Assembly: GCA_902590655.1 (NCBI GenBank)
Contig: CACIXQ010000001.1
Span: 45,993-109,992, forward strand
Reading direction: 5' to 3'
DNA: 64,000 nt
Source: an uncultured marine group I thaumarchaeote
Lineage (GTDB): Archaea > Thermoproteota > Nitrososphaeria > Nitrososphaerales > Nitrosopumilaceae
Shown: positions 50,008-59,939 of the stretch, piece after piece
How positions within the stretch are numbered: position 1 is the stretch's first letter
Layout: every line of letters starts with the position of its first letter
Made by a program: the position numbers and the translations under genes
Notes under the pieces: generated by a model
What the model was told of the DNA's origin: nothing
What the model saw: only the letters and a program-made list of their open reading frames with translations
Database searches by the model: none

Positions 50008-50901
50008 TTAATCTAGTCTGGCACCAGAATTATCAATTTTTGAAGAAAGAATAAGACCGTCATATTTCTCTAAGATTTCCAAAACTCTTTTTTTTTCACT
50101 AGAAGGTACCAATGAAAAGATGGTCTCACCAAACAACGCAACGCCGCATTTTATGCCATTTTTACGAAGTTCGTTAGCCACATTGCTCATTTTTGGGGTT
50201 ACCACCTTGATGTATTTTGCAAATTTTATCGATTTATCCTGAAATTCGTTTATGTCCTTTGACTTGATTAGTTCCTGAACCATCTTCCCTCCCAATCCAT
50301 TTACTAGGGATATTTTCTCGGCTAGGAACTTCTTAGTAGAGATTGGGTTAAAGCAGACTATCAGGGCATCCAGCTTCTCCTTGGGATCTATTTTCTCAAG
50401 TTCGCCAATTCCGGGTGCGCCAGATTTAGTACGAATTTCGAACCCACCGTGATATGATGCCAAAACATCCCCAAGACCAGTCTTGCATTTTATTTCAGCC
50501 AAGTGGGCGATCTGTGCAACCTCAGTTTTTGTGTATCCAGTATTAAGTGCCTGGTTCAGGGCAAGTGCTAATGATAATGCAACAGCTGCACTACAGCCAA
50601 GCCCATATCCCACAGGCACATTTAGTTCGTGAATTACATCAACAAAATAATCATCATTATCGGCAAGAAATTTGTTCAACACATATTCAGAAACTCTGAC
50701 ATCACCAGTCTTGAATCCCTTGATTTGGATATGGAATTTTGTGGCATTAGAATTTCTAGAGTTTAGAATTACTGTTGTCTTTACTCCCTTTTGAATTGAG
50801 AATCCAGCACCCAACGAACCAAGATGGTTTGGATCTTTCTCGTCAAGTTCTGCCTTGAAAAATCCTGTAATGTGAGCTGGACAAAATGCGCTTGCCATCA
50901 T
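50008..50901 (-). CDS. Pantoate kinase (GHMP family)
   Basis: 297 residues. GHMP motifs: PVGYGLGCSAAVALSLALA (GLGxSAA-like ATP loop), FKAEL near the N-terminus, and C-terminal GVALFGETIFSLVPS (G-x-G-x-S). First gene of the CoA operon (pantoate kinase, PPS, PanB, CoaBC), and upstream of a divergent AbrB-PhoU regulator with a TATA box between. Confidence 0.92.
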   Translation of the reverse strand: MMASAFCPAHITGFFKAELDEKDPNHLGSLGAGFSIQKGVKTTVILNSRNSNATKFHIQIKGFKTGDVRVSEYVLNKFLADNDDYFVDVIHELNVPVGYGLGCSAAVALSLALALNQALNTGYTKTEVAQIAHLAEIKCKTGLGDVLASYHGGFEIRTKSGAPGIGELEKIDPKEKLDALIVCFNPISTKKFLAEKISLVNGLGGKMVQELIKSKDINEFQDKSIKFAKYIKVVTPKMSNVANELRKNGIKCGVALFGETIFSLVPSSEKKRVLEILEKYDGLILSSKIDNSGARLD

Positions 50902-50964
50902 GGATCGATTTAAACTAAAATAAAAATATAAAAATATGGCTTATACTAATTAAACTAGTTTAAA

Positions 50965-51945
50965 TTGTCTAAATTTACGCGACGCCTGCAGAAGATTGGT
51001 AGTAGCATCTTGGTTTCGCTACCAAAACAATGGGTGGATGCTCACAATCTGGGTAAGAGCTCACAGGTTCAGATTGAAACTTCAGAAAATAATTTATCCA
51101 TCACGGCAGGAGAGGGTAAGAAACTATCTAAGGAAATAGAGATAGAATATCCGCTTCCAAGCGAGGAAAATATAGCTGCTAACATTACTGGGGCGTATCT
51201 ACTTGGATATGATATTATCAAGATTAACGGCAAATCTACAATCTCGGTAAAGGATAGGGAAATCATACGTGAGTCAATGAGGAGGTTGGTTGGCATGGAA
51301 ATTCTTGATGAAGATGCCTCAAATATTACAGGTCAATTTCTGCTTGATGAGACATCACTCAATCCGGAAAAAATTTTCAAAAGAATGAGCTCAATTGCAC
51401 TTGGAATGTTTGATGAAACATTGTCTGCCCTAACAACTGGTGATAGCACAAACCTCCAGACAATCCCAAACCGTGATGACGAAATAAACAGGCAGTATTT
51501 CCTCCTAGTTCGCTTCATCAGAAGCACAATGGTTGACAGGAGGCTGGCTGGAATTTTTAATCTGGAAAATATAGACATCCTAGATTACAGGATAGCTGGG
51601 AATATTCTTGAGACTGCTGGAGACACAATCGTTGACCTAGCAAAATCCATATCTGACACATCATTATCAGGCACTGATCAGAAGAAAATATATGAAATTG
51701 CAAAAGATATTGAGAAAATTCAGAAAAAATCAATTGATGCATTTATCACAAATAACCGCTCTCTTGCAATAGAGGCAATAAAATTACACGGACAGTATCA
51801 GGACAAAATTATTAAAACTCGTTCGTCACTTGAACAGAAAAAACAGACACCAATTGCGTTTTTGAACCTAATTTACACATTTGAAAAAATTGCACAATCT
51901 TGGTCAGACATATCTGATCTGGTCCAGCCAACTTATAGAAAATAA
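50965..51945 (+). CDS. AbrB-PhoU phosphate-uptake-type regulator
   Basis: 326 residues. N-terminal AbrB/MazE-like swapped-hairpin DNA-binding domain (RRLQKIGSSILVSLPKQWVDAHNL, 6-29) and a PhoU-like helical bundle (about 100-320). Regulates phosphate transport genes in related archaea. Start TTG (MSKFTRR). Divergent from pantoate kinase. Confidence 0.85.
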   Translation: MSKFTRRLQKIGSSILVSLPKQWVDAHNLGKSSQVQIETSENNLSITAGEGKKLSKEIEIEYPLPSEENIAANITGAYLLGYDIIKINGKSTISVKDREIIRESMRRLVGMEILDEDASNITGQFLLDETSLNPEKIFKRMSSIALGMFDETLSALTTGDSTNLQTIPNRDDEINRQYFLLVRFIRSTMVDRRLAGIFNLENIDILDYRIAGNILETAGDTIVDLAKSISDTSLSGTDQKKIYEIAKDIEKIQKKSIDAFITNNRSLAIEAIKLHGQYQDKIIKTRSSLEQKKQTPIAFLNLIYTFEKIAQSWSDISDLVQPTYRK

Positions 51946-51946
51946 C

Positions 51947-52459
51947 TCACAGTAGTTTTTTCTTTGCAGCATATACCATAACTGCGCAAATTGTTTTGGA
52001 ATCTATGATCTTGCCAGATTTTATCATTTTTATCAGTCTGGGCAATTCCATCTTTTTCACAGTTATGAATTCATCCGTATCTAGTTTCATTTTCACTGGT
52101 GTTAGACCAGATGCCAGAAAACAATGAATTACTTCTGTATTGTATCCCACAGAAGGATAGTATGTGATTAGGTGTTTCATGGCTTTTGCCTTATACCCAG
52201 TTTCTTCCTGAATTTCACGAATAGCGCAGTGTTTTGGCGATTCACCTTTCTCCAATGTTCCAGCTGGGATTTCTAAAATATATCCATGCGGAAAGCGGTG
52301 TTGCCTCACTAGAATAATCCTATCCTTTTCATCAAATGCCAATATTGCAGCAGCGCCAGGATGCTTAATCATTTCACGGCGGACCTTTCTACCTTCTACT
52401 GTCAGATTGTAAACATCAAGACCAATTATTTTCCCTTCGTAAATTTTCTTTTTTTTCAT
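51947..52459 (-). CDS. Nudix hydrolase, ADP-ribose pyrophosphatase type
   Basis: 170 residues. Nudix box G-x5-E-x7-REUx[27 protein letters not shown] (about 73-97, shown in two parts: GTLEKGE and REIQEETGY). Upstream VRQHRFPHG matches ADP-ribose pyrophosphatases. Start ATG. Convergent with the PhoU gene by 1 nt. Confidence 0.92.
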   Translation of the reverse strand: MKKKKIYEGKIIGLDVYNLTVEGRKVRREMIKHPGAAAILAFDEKDRIILVRQHRFPHGYILEIPAGTLEKGESPKHCAIREIQEETGYKAKAMKHLITYYPSVGYNTEVIHCFLASGLTPVKMKLDTDEFITVKKMELPRLIKMIKSGKIIDSKTICAVMVYAAKKKLL

Positions 52460-52462
52460 ATA

Positions 52463-53374
52463 CTATATCCTCAATAGGTGGAGTCTTTCGGATTTACGGT
52501 TTTCCTTAATTCCATTCCTAATCCAGTCCTGTGGGAGGCTAATTTTTTTTGGCATAAAATTTTCAACTGCGATTACATTTTCGACAGAATTAGCTTTCTG
52601 GACCATCTCATCCATCTCGAATATGTCTTCGCTGTACAAAAATAAAGCAATCTGGTTTTTTGCAATAAATGGAATCTGCATGAAATGATCCTCGAATTGT
52701 TTTCTTAATGCTTTAAGCAAAGTCTCTACATCTCCATTAATCACACATAAGATAGCATGTGAGATGTATGGTTTTATTTTTCCAGGGTCATATGTTAAAG
52801 TAAACTGGAATGCAGGATTTTCCTGAAGTTTTTCTATAGATCTGGTAACTGTCTTGGATGAGATCTTTGCATTTTTGGCAACAACATCAATCTGCTCCCG
52901 CGGGTTTTTCAATAATTGTTCAATCACGTCAAGATCTGTTTTGGTAAGATTTGATTCTATTCCAGCATCTTCTGCTTCAAAGATATTTAGAATTCTAACT
53001 TGTTTTAGCAAGTTTTTGATTATCGCGATCTTTTGCTCTACTTCACCCTTTACAACAATTCCACAGGCCGAGTAACCGCCAACGCATGGTACAACAAAAA
53101 ATGGCTCACCTACAAGCTTCACCTGTTTTACAATTTCATTTACGTCCTGACCTGTTGTAACAAGATAAATCACATTATATCCCAAAAGATGTGGCTCGAT
53201 CTTCAAAGTGAATTTTTCAATTAATTTTGATTTTAGCATTTTCTCAATTCTTGATCTCACTGCTACTCCTGAAAGACCAATTTTTTGTCCAATCTGCCTG
53301 TCTGATTCTCTACAATTGTTTAGCAAATTACTAAGAATCTTCATATCTAAATTGTCTATTTTGCTAAGTTTCAT
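52463..53374 (-). CDS. Lrp/AsnC-type regulator with two HTH domains
   Basis: 303 residues. First HTH 8-55 (LDMKILSNLLNNCRESDRQIGQKIGLS), ligand-domain-like part (60-140), second HTH about 148-195 (IEQLLKNPREQIDVVAKNAKIS) and a second RAM-like part. Double Lrp fusions are typical of thaumarchaea. Three nt before the Nudix gene, same strand. Confidence 0.8.
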   Translation of the reverse strand: MKLSKIDNLDMKILSNLLNNCRESDRQIGQKIGLSGVAVRSRIEKMLKSKLIEKFTLKIEPHLLGYNVIYLVTTGQDVNEIVKQVKLVGEPFFVVPCVGGYSACGIVVKGEVEQKIAIIKNLLKQVRILNIFEAEDAGIESNLTKTDLDVIEQLLKNPREQIDVVAKNAKISSKTVTRSIEKLQENPAFQFTLTYDPGKIKPYISHAILCVINGDVETLLKALRKQFEDHFMQIPFIAKNQIALFLYSEDIFEMDEMVQKANSVENVIAVENFMPKKISLPQDWIRNGIKENRKSERLHLLRI

Positions 53375-53468
53375 TATTACTTCGTGGTAAATAGTAGTTA
53401 TTATACTTAATTATGTCTAATATGTTAGCACTATGATATAATCCCTTTATATAATAGACAATAAGATT

Positions 53469-54755
53469 TTGTTCGTGGATTACCGATTAAATCTGGCAAA
53501 GAGGATGCTGGTAAACAAAAAGGGAAGCTTGATTGGAGCAGTGTTGGCTGTTTCAATTGGAATTTTAGTTATCAATGTAAATTCTGTAATTTTTCAAGGA
53601 ATATACGATGCCATAATCCGTGACATGTCAGATTATCGTTTTGGGGACATTTACGTTTATGACGAAGAGAGATCCACCATACAAAAATCAGATATTGTTT
53701 TGATTAATTGGTTTGAACGAATTCCGAATGTTGAGGCAGCAACGCCGAGGTTAGAAGGGTCTGCTACAGCAGAAACTAGAATTGCTGGGCAGGAGCATGA
53801 GAAGTTTAACGTACCAGTACTTGGCGTTGATCCAATTTCCGACATTAGAACATCTACCATCCACGAAACAGTAGGTGAGGGACAGTATGTCTATGCTCGT
53901 AACTCAATCGTTGTTGGCGAGTCTGTTGCATCTGATCTTGGAGGATGTTCACAAACTGGATTCTTCATGTCTGGAGGAACCGATCCAACAGTAACAGGAG
54001 ACAGTGGTCAGGATGAATGTCAACCAGTAAGAGTCGGTGACAATGTAAAACTCATCATTACAGATCAGTGGGGCATTGATCAAAAAAAGCGGTTCATTGT
54101 AACTGGCATTTCTGGAACTGCTGGCGGGCAGGGATTTGACAGAAGCGTCATCATTCACATAGACACTTTGCGTGACATGCTAGATAGATCTGGTGAATCA
54201 AGATCAATTATGGTTAGATTACAAGAATCAGTAACTCCCTATGAAGCTACACAAATTAAAAACCAATTTTTACAAGCATTTCCAAATGATAATCTAAAGG
54301 CAGAAACTATTGAGGAATCTGCAGAGTCAACCCTTTCAGGGTTTAGATCTGGAATCGCAATGATCAACTTGATTGGATATTTCGGAATGATGTCATCTGC
54401 GTTTGCTATTCTGACCATACAAATGATGTTAGTAAACAGCAAAACAAAGGAAATTGGCATTATGAGAGCCATTGGTGCAAGACGTAAGGACATTCTGATT
54501 ATTTTCATCATGCAGGGAATGATTATTGGTACTGTTGGTGCTGGCGTAGGTAGTGCAATGGGTCTAGGCTATACAACTTATGCAAAGGTAACAAAGATGG
54601 AATTCCAAGGAAGTTTAGCGCTGGAGGTTAATTACAACTGGCAAAAAATTGGCGAAACTGCCTTCCTAGCATTTATCCTGGCTGTAATTGCATCGATATA
54701 TCCCTCGTACCGTGCCACGAAAAAACAACCTGTGGAGGCGATGAGAACTGTCTGA
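53469..54755 (+). CDS. ABC transporter permease (MacB/LolC/FtsX type)
   Basis: 428 residues. N-terminal membrane helix (21-42), a large extracytoplasmic domain (about 45-285), and three C-terminal helices (about 290-315, 340-365, 385-410) with SKTKEIGIMRAIGARRKDIL, the FtsX/MacB signature. Start TTG (53469) or GTG (53475). First gene of an operon with the ATPase and a secreted protein. Confidence 0.92.
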   Translation: MFVDYRLNLAKRMLVNKKGSLIGAVLAVSIGILVINVNSVIFQGIYDAIIRDMSDYRFGDIYVYDEERSTIQKSDIVLINWFERIPNVEAATPRLEGSATAETRIAGQEHEKFNVPVLGVDPISDIRTSTIHETVGEGQYVYARNSIVVGESVASDLGGCSQTGFFMSGGTDPTVTGDSGQDECQPVRVGDNVKLIITDQWGIDQKKRFIVTGISGTAGGQGFDRSVIIHIDTLRDMLDRSGESRSIMVRLQESVTPYEATQIKNQFLQAFPNDNLKAETIEESAESTLSGFRSGIAMINLIGYFGMMSSAFAILTIQMMLVNSKTKEIGIMRAIGARRKDILIIFIMQGMIIGTVGAGVGSAMGLGYTTYAKVTKMEFQGSLALEVNYNWQKIGETAFLAFILAVIASIYPSYRATKKQPVEAMRTV

Positions 54756-55452
54756 TACCGCACTGCAATTAGAAAATGTGACCAAGATCTATGGAGAAGC
54801 AGAAACCAAGGTTACAGCACTTGACAACGTTTCATTTTCTATTAAAAAAGGTGAGTTTGTATTAATTGTAGGAAGTTCTGGTTCTGGAAAATCAACTTTA
54901 CTAAACATGATTGGGTTGTTAGATAAACCAACACAGGGTAAAGTTCTGGTAGATGGGTTTGATACTAGTAATTTGACTGACAATGAGATCTCTGCATTTA
55001 GAAATGAAAAACTTGGGTTCGTCTTCCAATTTTCTAATCTTCTGGCTGATCTTACAGTGTTAGAAAATGTGTTACTTCCTAGTCAGATACAGTTGGATTC
55101 TCCAACTGACGATAAAGCAAAAGAAGTTCTTGAAAAAGTTGGCCTTAGTGATCAATTATTCAAAAGAGCAAACAAAATTTCTGGTGGTCAAGCGCAAAGA
55201 GCTGCAATTGCACGTGGATTAGTAAATAACCCAACAGTAGTTTTAGCAGATGAACCCACGGGAAACTTGGATTCTGTTACTGCAAAAAATATTGTGGAAT
55301 TAATGAAAAGAATGGCAAGAGACCTTGGTCAGACATTCATAGTTGTAACTCACGATAGATCTCAGTTTGGTGAAGTTGATAGAATTATTACAATTAAGGA
55401 CGGTCGTGCATTTGAAGGTGAATACCAAACAGAAATGGAGGTTGTTGTATGA
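54748..55452 (+). CDS. ABC transporter ATPase (LolD/MacB type), probable CTG start
   Basis: 234 residues from CTG at 54748, which adds SDTALQLENV, the expected first strand. The next in-frame start (GTG 54778) would cut it. Walker A GSSGSGKST, signature SGGQAQR, Walker B VVLADEP and H-loop THD are intact. Overlaps the permease by 8 nt. Only an alternative CTG is available upstream since a stop (TGA 54742) lies just ahead. Confidence 0.88.
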   Translation: MSDTALQLENVTKIYGEAETKVTALDNVSFSIKKGEFVLIVGSSGSGKSTLLNMIGLLDKPTQGKVLVDGFDTSNLTDNEISAFRNEKLGFVFQFSNLLADLTVLENVLLPSQIQLDSPTDDKAKEVLEKVGLSDQLFKRANKISGGQAQRAAIARGLVNNPTVVLADEPTGNLDSVTAKNIVELMKRMARDLGQTFIVVTHDRSQFGEVDRIITIKDGRAFEGEYQTEMEVVV

Positions 55453-56777
55453 TTATTCTAAAACTTGCCTTTTTGTTGGTGCTTGTTTGTAGTATTCCAG
55501 TTTTCCACGCATATGGGCAGCTTACTGATAAGCCTCCACAAGGAATTTTGCGTAATGAGATAGTTGGTGTCAAGTTTCTTGACGCTTACTTTGGTACTTC
55601 AACTGAAAGAATGGAATTTGGACCAGGTGACAAAAACGTTCCATTTACTGTAGCGCTTGCTAATGTATCGACAGCTGACATAGTAGGCATTAAGGGAAAG
55701 CTTTCCTTGCCTGGCTATTTTCATTCATCACAGGGAGTAAACTATCCAATACTTGCAGATAGCGACGCAAAGGCAACTACGGGAAGTAACTTCTATCTCA
55801 CATTTTATGTTGATGTATCAGAAGGCGCATTAACTAAGACATATCCAGGTTCTGTCAAAATAGACTATTCAAGACTAAAATCAGCTGGTGTGAGAGAAAA
55901 CACATTTCAATTTACCTTCAGCCTACCTGGAGAAAGTGTTGTAAATCTCAAATCCAACACCCCAATCATAACATCAATCACAAACAATCCTGTAATTTTG
56001 GAAATTTCTAATTCTGGTTCTGCCAAATTATCAAACGTTGATGTTGTATTACAAAACATGGACACATCGATTTCTTCCGCAAGCATATCTACTACAAATG
56101 TAGAGAAAGTGATTTTTGATCAAAATCAATGGAAAGTAGGAAACATCGAACCAAACTCTGCAAAGACATTTTCATTTAACGTGTTTGTTCCAGAAAGTTT
56201 GAAAAATGAACCACTTCGTATTCCTATGAAGATTACTTATTTCAATGCACATGGAGATAAGCAATCTCTGACAAGAGTTGCTGATCTTTACATTAACGGA
56301 TTGGTAAATCCATCGATTTATGGTGTAAAAGTAATAGAACTTTCAGGAAAGAAGACACTGATTGGTGAGATATTAAACGAGGGAAATGCAGATGGATTAT
56401 TCGGATTTGTCAAATTAGAACCACGAAGTAATTCTAACATAGTTGAGTCTTCTCAATACATCGATGAGATAGAGCCAGATTCACCTGTTCCATTCAATGT
56501 TCCAATAGAATCTAACGGCTTACTTAGTTTTGGAGAACATGATGTTAGGATTATAGTTTCATACAAAGATGCAGTTCGTGCTGAACACACTGTAACATAC
56601 GATACTACAATCATGATTACTCCATTTGAGGATAACACTGATTATGGTTCGATGATAGGTGGGTTAATTTTTCTAGCTATTGTGATTGCAATTGGCTACA
56701 AACTATACAGTAAAGACAAAATTCCGTTTATCAAAAAAGGAAAAATTCCATACATTAGCAAGAGTACAGAATCCTAG
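55449..56777 (+). CDS. Secreted/anchored beta-domain protein of the ABC operon
   Basis: 442 residues. Signal peptide 1-23, Ig-like/CARDB-like repeats (COG1361-type S-layer) over 35-395, C-terminal membrane helix (about 400-417) and basic tail (KKGKIPYISKS). ATGA overlap with the ATPase shows translational coupling. May be the export partner or surface component of the ABC system. Confidence 0.82.
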   Translation: MIILKLAFLLVLVCSIPVFHAYGQLTDKPPQGILRNEIVGVKFLDAYFGTSTERMEFGPGDKNVPFTVALANVSTADIVGIKGKLSLPGYFHSSQGVNYPILADSDAKATTGSNFYLTFYVDVSEGALTKTYPGSVKIDYSRLKSAGVRENTFQFTFSLPGESVVNLKSNTPIITSITNNPVILEISNSGSAKLSNVDVVLQNMDTSISSASISTTNVEKVIFDQNQWKVGNIEPNSAKTFSFNVFVPESLKNEPLRIPMKITYFNAHGDKQSLTRVADLYINGLVNPSIYGVKVIELSGKKTLIGEILNEGNADGLFGFVKLEPRSNSNIVESSQYIDEIEPDSPVPFNVPIESNGLLSFGEHDVRIIVSYKDAVRAEHTVTYDTTIMITPFEDNTDYGSMIGGLIFLAIVIAIGYKLYSKDKIPFIKKGKIPYISKSTES

Positions 56778-56977
56778 ATATTTTTTGAGCCTTAGGCATC
56801 AGTATCTGTTGTCTGAAATGTTTTTTAATATGCAATTAAGAGGTATTGTGGAAAAAGAGACAGCTAAATCAAATTTAATTGGTTGGCTTATCTCTCTCTC
56901 CACTTTTTATTAACAATAATTTCCTGAATTTTCTAGCTAACAATATAAGCAATTATGGGAAATATCCGATCATCAAA

Positions 56978-57352
56978 ATGAAGGAAATTGAGGTACCAAA
57001 GCATCTAAGACAATTCATGTTGGAAGGAGCACAAGAGACTAAACTTGGTGACAAAAAGGGCGCAAAAAAACAATATCGTTATGGAAACCTACACATACGT
57101 GAATATGACGACAAATACACTGTACACATGGATAAGTACGACCCCCGAAGCGATCCAATACGTCATTTAGTATGGGATGCTCCCGAAGTACTGATTGGAT
57201 TGACTGGTGCAATTATTGGAGGCAGTAAAGTTGGCTCCTATCTTTATAATCAAAATAAAAATTCAAAACAATCATCAATCTTTTCTGGCCTAGTTGCTTC
57301 TTTGATAACTGGTTATGCATCATACATCATTTGTAAAAAACTAAAGGAGTAA
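56978..57352 (+). CDS. Conserved protein with C-terminal glycine-rich membrane segments
   Basis: 124 residues from ATG 56978 (MKEIEVPKHLR). Cationic N-terminal half (GDKKGAKKQYRYGNLHIREYDDKYTVH), C-terminal two short hydrophobic helices (VLIGLTGAIIGG; IFSGLVASLITGYASYII). It lies 4 nt before the UbiB gene, suggesting co-transcription. No known family. Confidence 0.6.
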   Translation: MKEIEVPKHLRQFMLEGAQETKLGDKKGAKKQYRYGNLHIREYDDKYTVHMDKYDPRSDPIRHLVWDAPEVLIGLTGAIIGGSKVGSYLYNQNKNSKQSSIFSGLVASLITGYASYIICKKLKE

Positions 57353-57356
57353 GATC

Positions 57357-58907
57357 TTGGTACTTGCAAGAACAATTCACGTATTCATCAAACTGATTCC
57401 GGTAATATTGGCTCTGAGAAAAGACCGTATTCTTTGGATCTCGCAGGAAGGAAAGAACATTGACGAAAAAAGATTTCGGAGAAACGCACAAAGAATTCTA
57501 AACACATGTATCTCTCTAGGTCCTGTCTTTATCAAGTTTGGACAGTGGCTTTCATCACGTGCAGACATCTTACCACAACCATATCTAGAAGAATTATCTA
57601 AATTACAAGACAGCGTACCTGCTGTTCCATTTGAGAAAGTAAAACCGATAATTGAGGAAGACATTGGCAACATCGAGGAAAAGTTTGATGACCTAGATCA
57701 AAACTCATTGTCCGGCGCATCTCTCGGTCAAGTGCATCTAGCATCAAAAAATGGCCAGAAAGTAATAGTCAAGGTAAAGCGACCAGGAATTGAAAAACAA
57801 GTAGAAAAAGATCTCAAAGTTTTGATGAAGATAATCCCCTTTGCAATGAAGTTTGTTGATCCAAACTTAAGATTCTCAATAATTCCTATAATGAAGCAGT
57901 TTGCTGATTCTATCCACGAGGAGATGGACTATTCCCAAGAGTCTGAAAATCTGAAAAAAATAAAAAAGAATATGGAGCCGTACGACAATGTAATAATCCC
58001 AGAGGTACATGATGATTATTCAACAAAGAATGTACTTACGATGGAATACATTCCAGGAATTAAAATTACCAATATTGAGGAGCTTGACAAAAAGGGAATT
58101 GACAGGCAAAAACTAGTCATTGACGTGCACAAGGTCTTCTTTACAATGCTTTTGCGACATTCCATATTTCATGCAGATCCACATCCGGGCAATATATCGG
58201 TCAAGGATGATGGAACACTAGTCCTATATGACTTTGGAATGATTGGGAGGCTAAACAATGAGACTAGGTTACGTCTAGTTCGACTATATCTTGCCCTTGT
58301 AGAAAAGAATCCACCAAGGACTGTAAATGCAATGGATGAGCTCGGCATGTTAACGCCTGACTTTAACCGAGAAGTGATAGAACAGGGAATCAACATGTCC
58401 ATAAAATCGATGTATGGGAAAAAGCCGGACGAGATGGAAGTCGAAGCACTGATGTCACTTGCAAACAAAACTATGTCAAAGTTTCCGTTTAAACTTCCGA
58501 AACATCTTGCACTGTATCTTAGAATGTCAACAATCATAGAGGGAATCTATCATACGCATAAGGTTGATTTCAAATTCATCAAAGTTCTAAGACAAATTTT
58601 AGAAGAAGAAAGTTTGATCAAAGATGCATACATAGAGGAGATTAAACATTCATTCAAAAGATTTGCCAAGACACTTGATGATACACTCACAATTGCACCT
58701 GAAATAAAAAAATTTATGGACGAGAACCGTATTCTGCAGCAAAAAACTAAACATAGTTCAAACACACTGCTATCAGGAAGCATCTTATCTGGAGCTGTAT
58801 TTTTTGGATCTGCATTCCTATTTCAGTCAAATGAAACATTTGGAATAATTGGAATGATTGCGTCTGCAGCAATTATGGGAATATTTGCAGCGACTAGAAA
58901 TCGTTAA
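57357..58907 (+). CDS. UbiB/ABC1/AarF-family kinase
   Basis: 516 residues. KxGQ motif region FIKFGQWLSSRADILP (about 56-71), A-rich loop SGASLGQVHLA (about 119-129), catalytic HADPHPGN (about 272-279), and DFG-equivalent LYDFGMIG. C-terminal membrane helices (about 465-510). Atypical kinase in isoprenoid-quinone or lipid homeostasis. Start TTG. Confidence 0.92.
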   Translation: MVLARTIHVFIKLIPVILALRKDRILWISQEGKNIDEKRFRRNAQRILNTCISLGPVFIKFGQWLSSRADILPQPYLEELSKLQDSVPAVPFEKVKPIIEEDIGNIEEKFDDLDQNSLSGASLGQVHLASKNGQKVIVKVKRPGIEKQVEKDLKVLMKIIPFAMKFVDPNLRFSIIPIMKQFADSIHEEMDYSQESENLKKIKKNMEPYDNVIIPEVHDDYSTKNVLTMEYIPGIKITNIEELDKKGIDRQKLVIDVHKVFFTMLLRHSIFHADPHPGNISVKDDGTLVLYDFGMIGRLNNETRLRLVRLYLALVEKNPPRTVNAMDELGMLTPDFNREVIEQGINMSIKSMYGKKPDEMEVEALMSLANKTMSKFPFKLPKHLALYLRMSTIIEGIYHTHKVDFKFIKVLRQILEEESLIKDAYIEEIKHSFKRFAKTLDDTLTIAPEIKKFMDENRILQQKTKHSSNTLLSGSILSGAVFFGSAFLFQSNETFGIIGMIASAAIMGIFAATRNR

Positions 58908-59290
58908 TCTAATGAGATTTCTTTTCCCTTCTTTGTAATTGGGATTTCAATTGTTAGCACACCATCAACATATTTTGCAGAATTCACTTTCTCCTCTCCT
59001 TCTTCAACAGTTATTGGCAATCTCATTTTCTTGTCAATTACGCGTGGGCGCTGCTTCATTATAGTTCTACCATTTTTGTTATCTTTTTTTTCTGCATTGA
59101 TAGATAGTACATTACCATTCATTGAAACTTTGATGTCACTCTTGTCAAAGCCAGGGATATCTATTGTAACAATGAGATTGTTATTTTCTTCATGCAGATC
59201 AATAGGTGGCAATACAAACTCAAAAAACTCTCTAGATTTGTCATCTATCTCCTTAAAAAATTCCTTAGCAACATGCTTAACTAATCCCAT
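58904..59290 (-). CDS. Small heat-shock protein (Hsp20), second copy
   Basis: 128 residues with an alpha-crystallin domain (about 28-124): LIVTIDIPGFDKSDIKVSMNGNVLSINAEK and KYVDGVLTIEIPITKKGKEIS. Shorter N-terminus than the Hsp20 at 5468. Overlaps the UbiB end by 4 nt (convergent). Confidence 0.93.
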   Translation of the reverse strand: MGLVKHVAKEFFKEIDDKSREFFEFVLPPIDLHEENNNLIVTIDIPGFDKSDIKVSMNGNVLSINAEKKDNKNGRTIMKQRPRVIDKKMRLPITVEEGEEKVNSAKYVDGVLTIEIPITKKGKEISLD

Positions 59291-59360
59291 TTTGATTACT
59301 GATTTTTTTTATGTTATAAATTTTGATAGATATTTAATCCTGAGGCTGTCTTATTTAGTA

Positions 59361-59939
59361 TTGATTATCGCAATTGAGGGCTTGGATCAAGCAGGAAAAA
59401 AAACACAAACAGAAATGTTAGTCAAAGCACTGAAAAGATTAAAGATTAAAACCGCAACTTTTAGCTTTCCTGATTATTCAACAGTTATTGGCAAAGAAAT
59501 CAAAAGCTATCTTTATGGAAAAAGAAAGTTCACACCAGAAATAGTTCATTTCCTTTATGCAGCAAATAGACACGAAAAACTTGACGAGATAAAAAAAGCA
59601 TCCTCAAAGAATTCTGTTTTAGTAATGAATAGGTACTATCACTCCAATCTTGTATACGGTATAGCCAATGGATTGAAGGAGAAATGGCTACAAAAACTAG
59701 AAGATGGCCTTCCAAGGGCAGATCTTGTTATTGTGTTGGATACTTCACAAAGCGATTCATTTTCACGTAAAAAATCAAAACGAGACAAATTTGAAAAAGA
59801 CAAAAAATTCTCAAAAAAAATATCTCAGATATATCGTAGACTAGCAAAAAAACACAGATGGAAAATTGTATCATCTAATACAAAGGAGGAAACGCATAAG
59901 GAGATTATGAAAATTGTTTCTAGGAAAATAACATCATGA
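59361..59939 (+). CDS. tmk: Thymidylate kinase
   Basis: Phosphorylates dTMP to dTDP. 192 residues from TTG 59361. P-loop EGLDQAGKKTQ (7-17 of the product), base-recognition NRYYHSN where the usual DRY is NRY, and a LID region rich in Lys (SRKKSKRDKFEKDKKF). Starts an operon with the HD phosphohydrolase and UMP kinase; ATATTTAAT box upstream. The longer open frame to 59031 is antisense to Hsp20. Confidence 0.88.
   Translation: MIIAIEGLDQAGKKTQTEMLVKALKRLKIKTATFSFPDYSTVIGKEIKSYLYGKRKFTPEIVHFLYAANRHEKLDEIKKASSKNSVLVMNRYYHSNLVYGIANGLKEKWLQKLEDGLPRADLVIVLDTSQSDSFSRKKSKRDKFEKDKKFSKKISQIYRRLAKKHRWKIVSSNTKEETHKEIMKIVSRKITS

Noticed and set aside
56818..56913. 31-residue hydrophobic-ended ORF in the gap before 56978
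   Set aside because: No promoter spacing or motif; could be chance. The rest of 56778-56977 shows nothing else recognisable.
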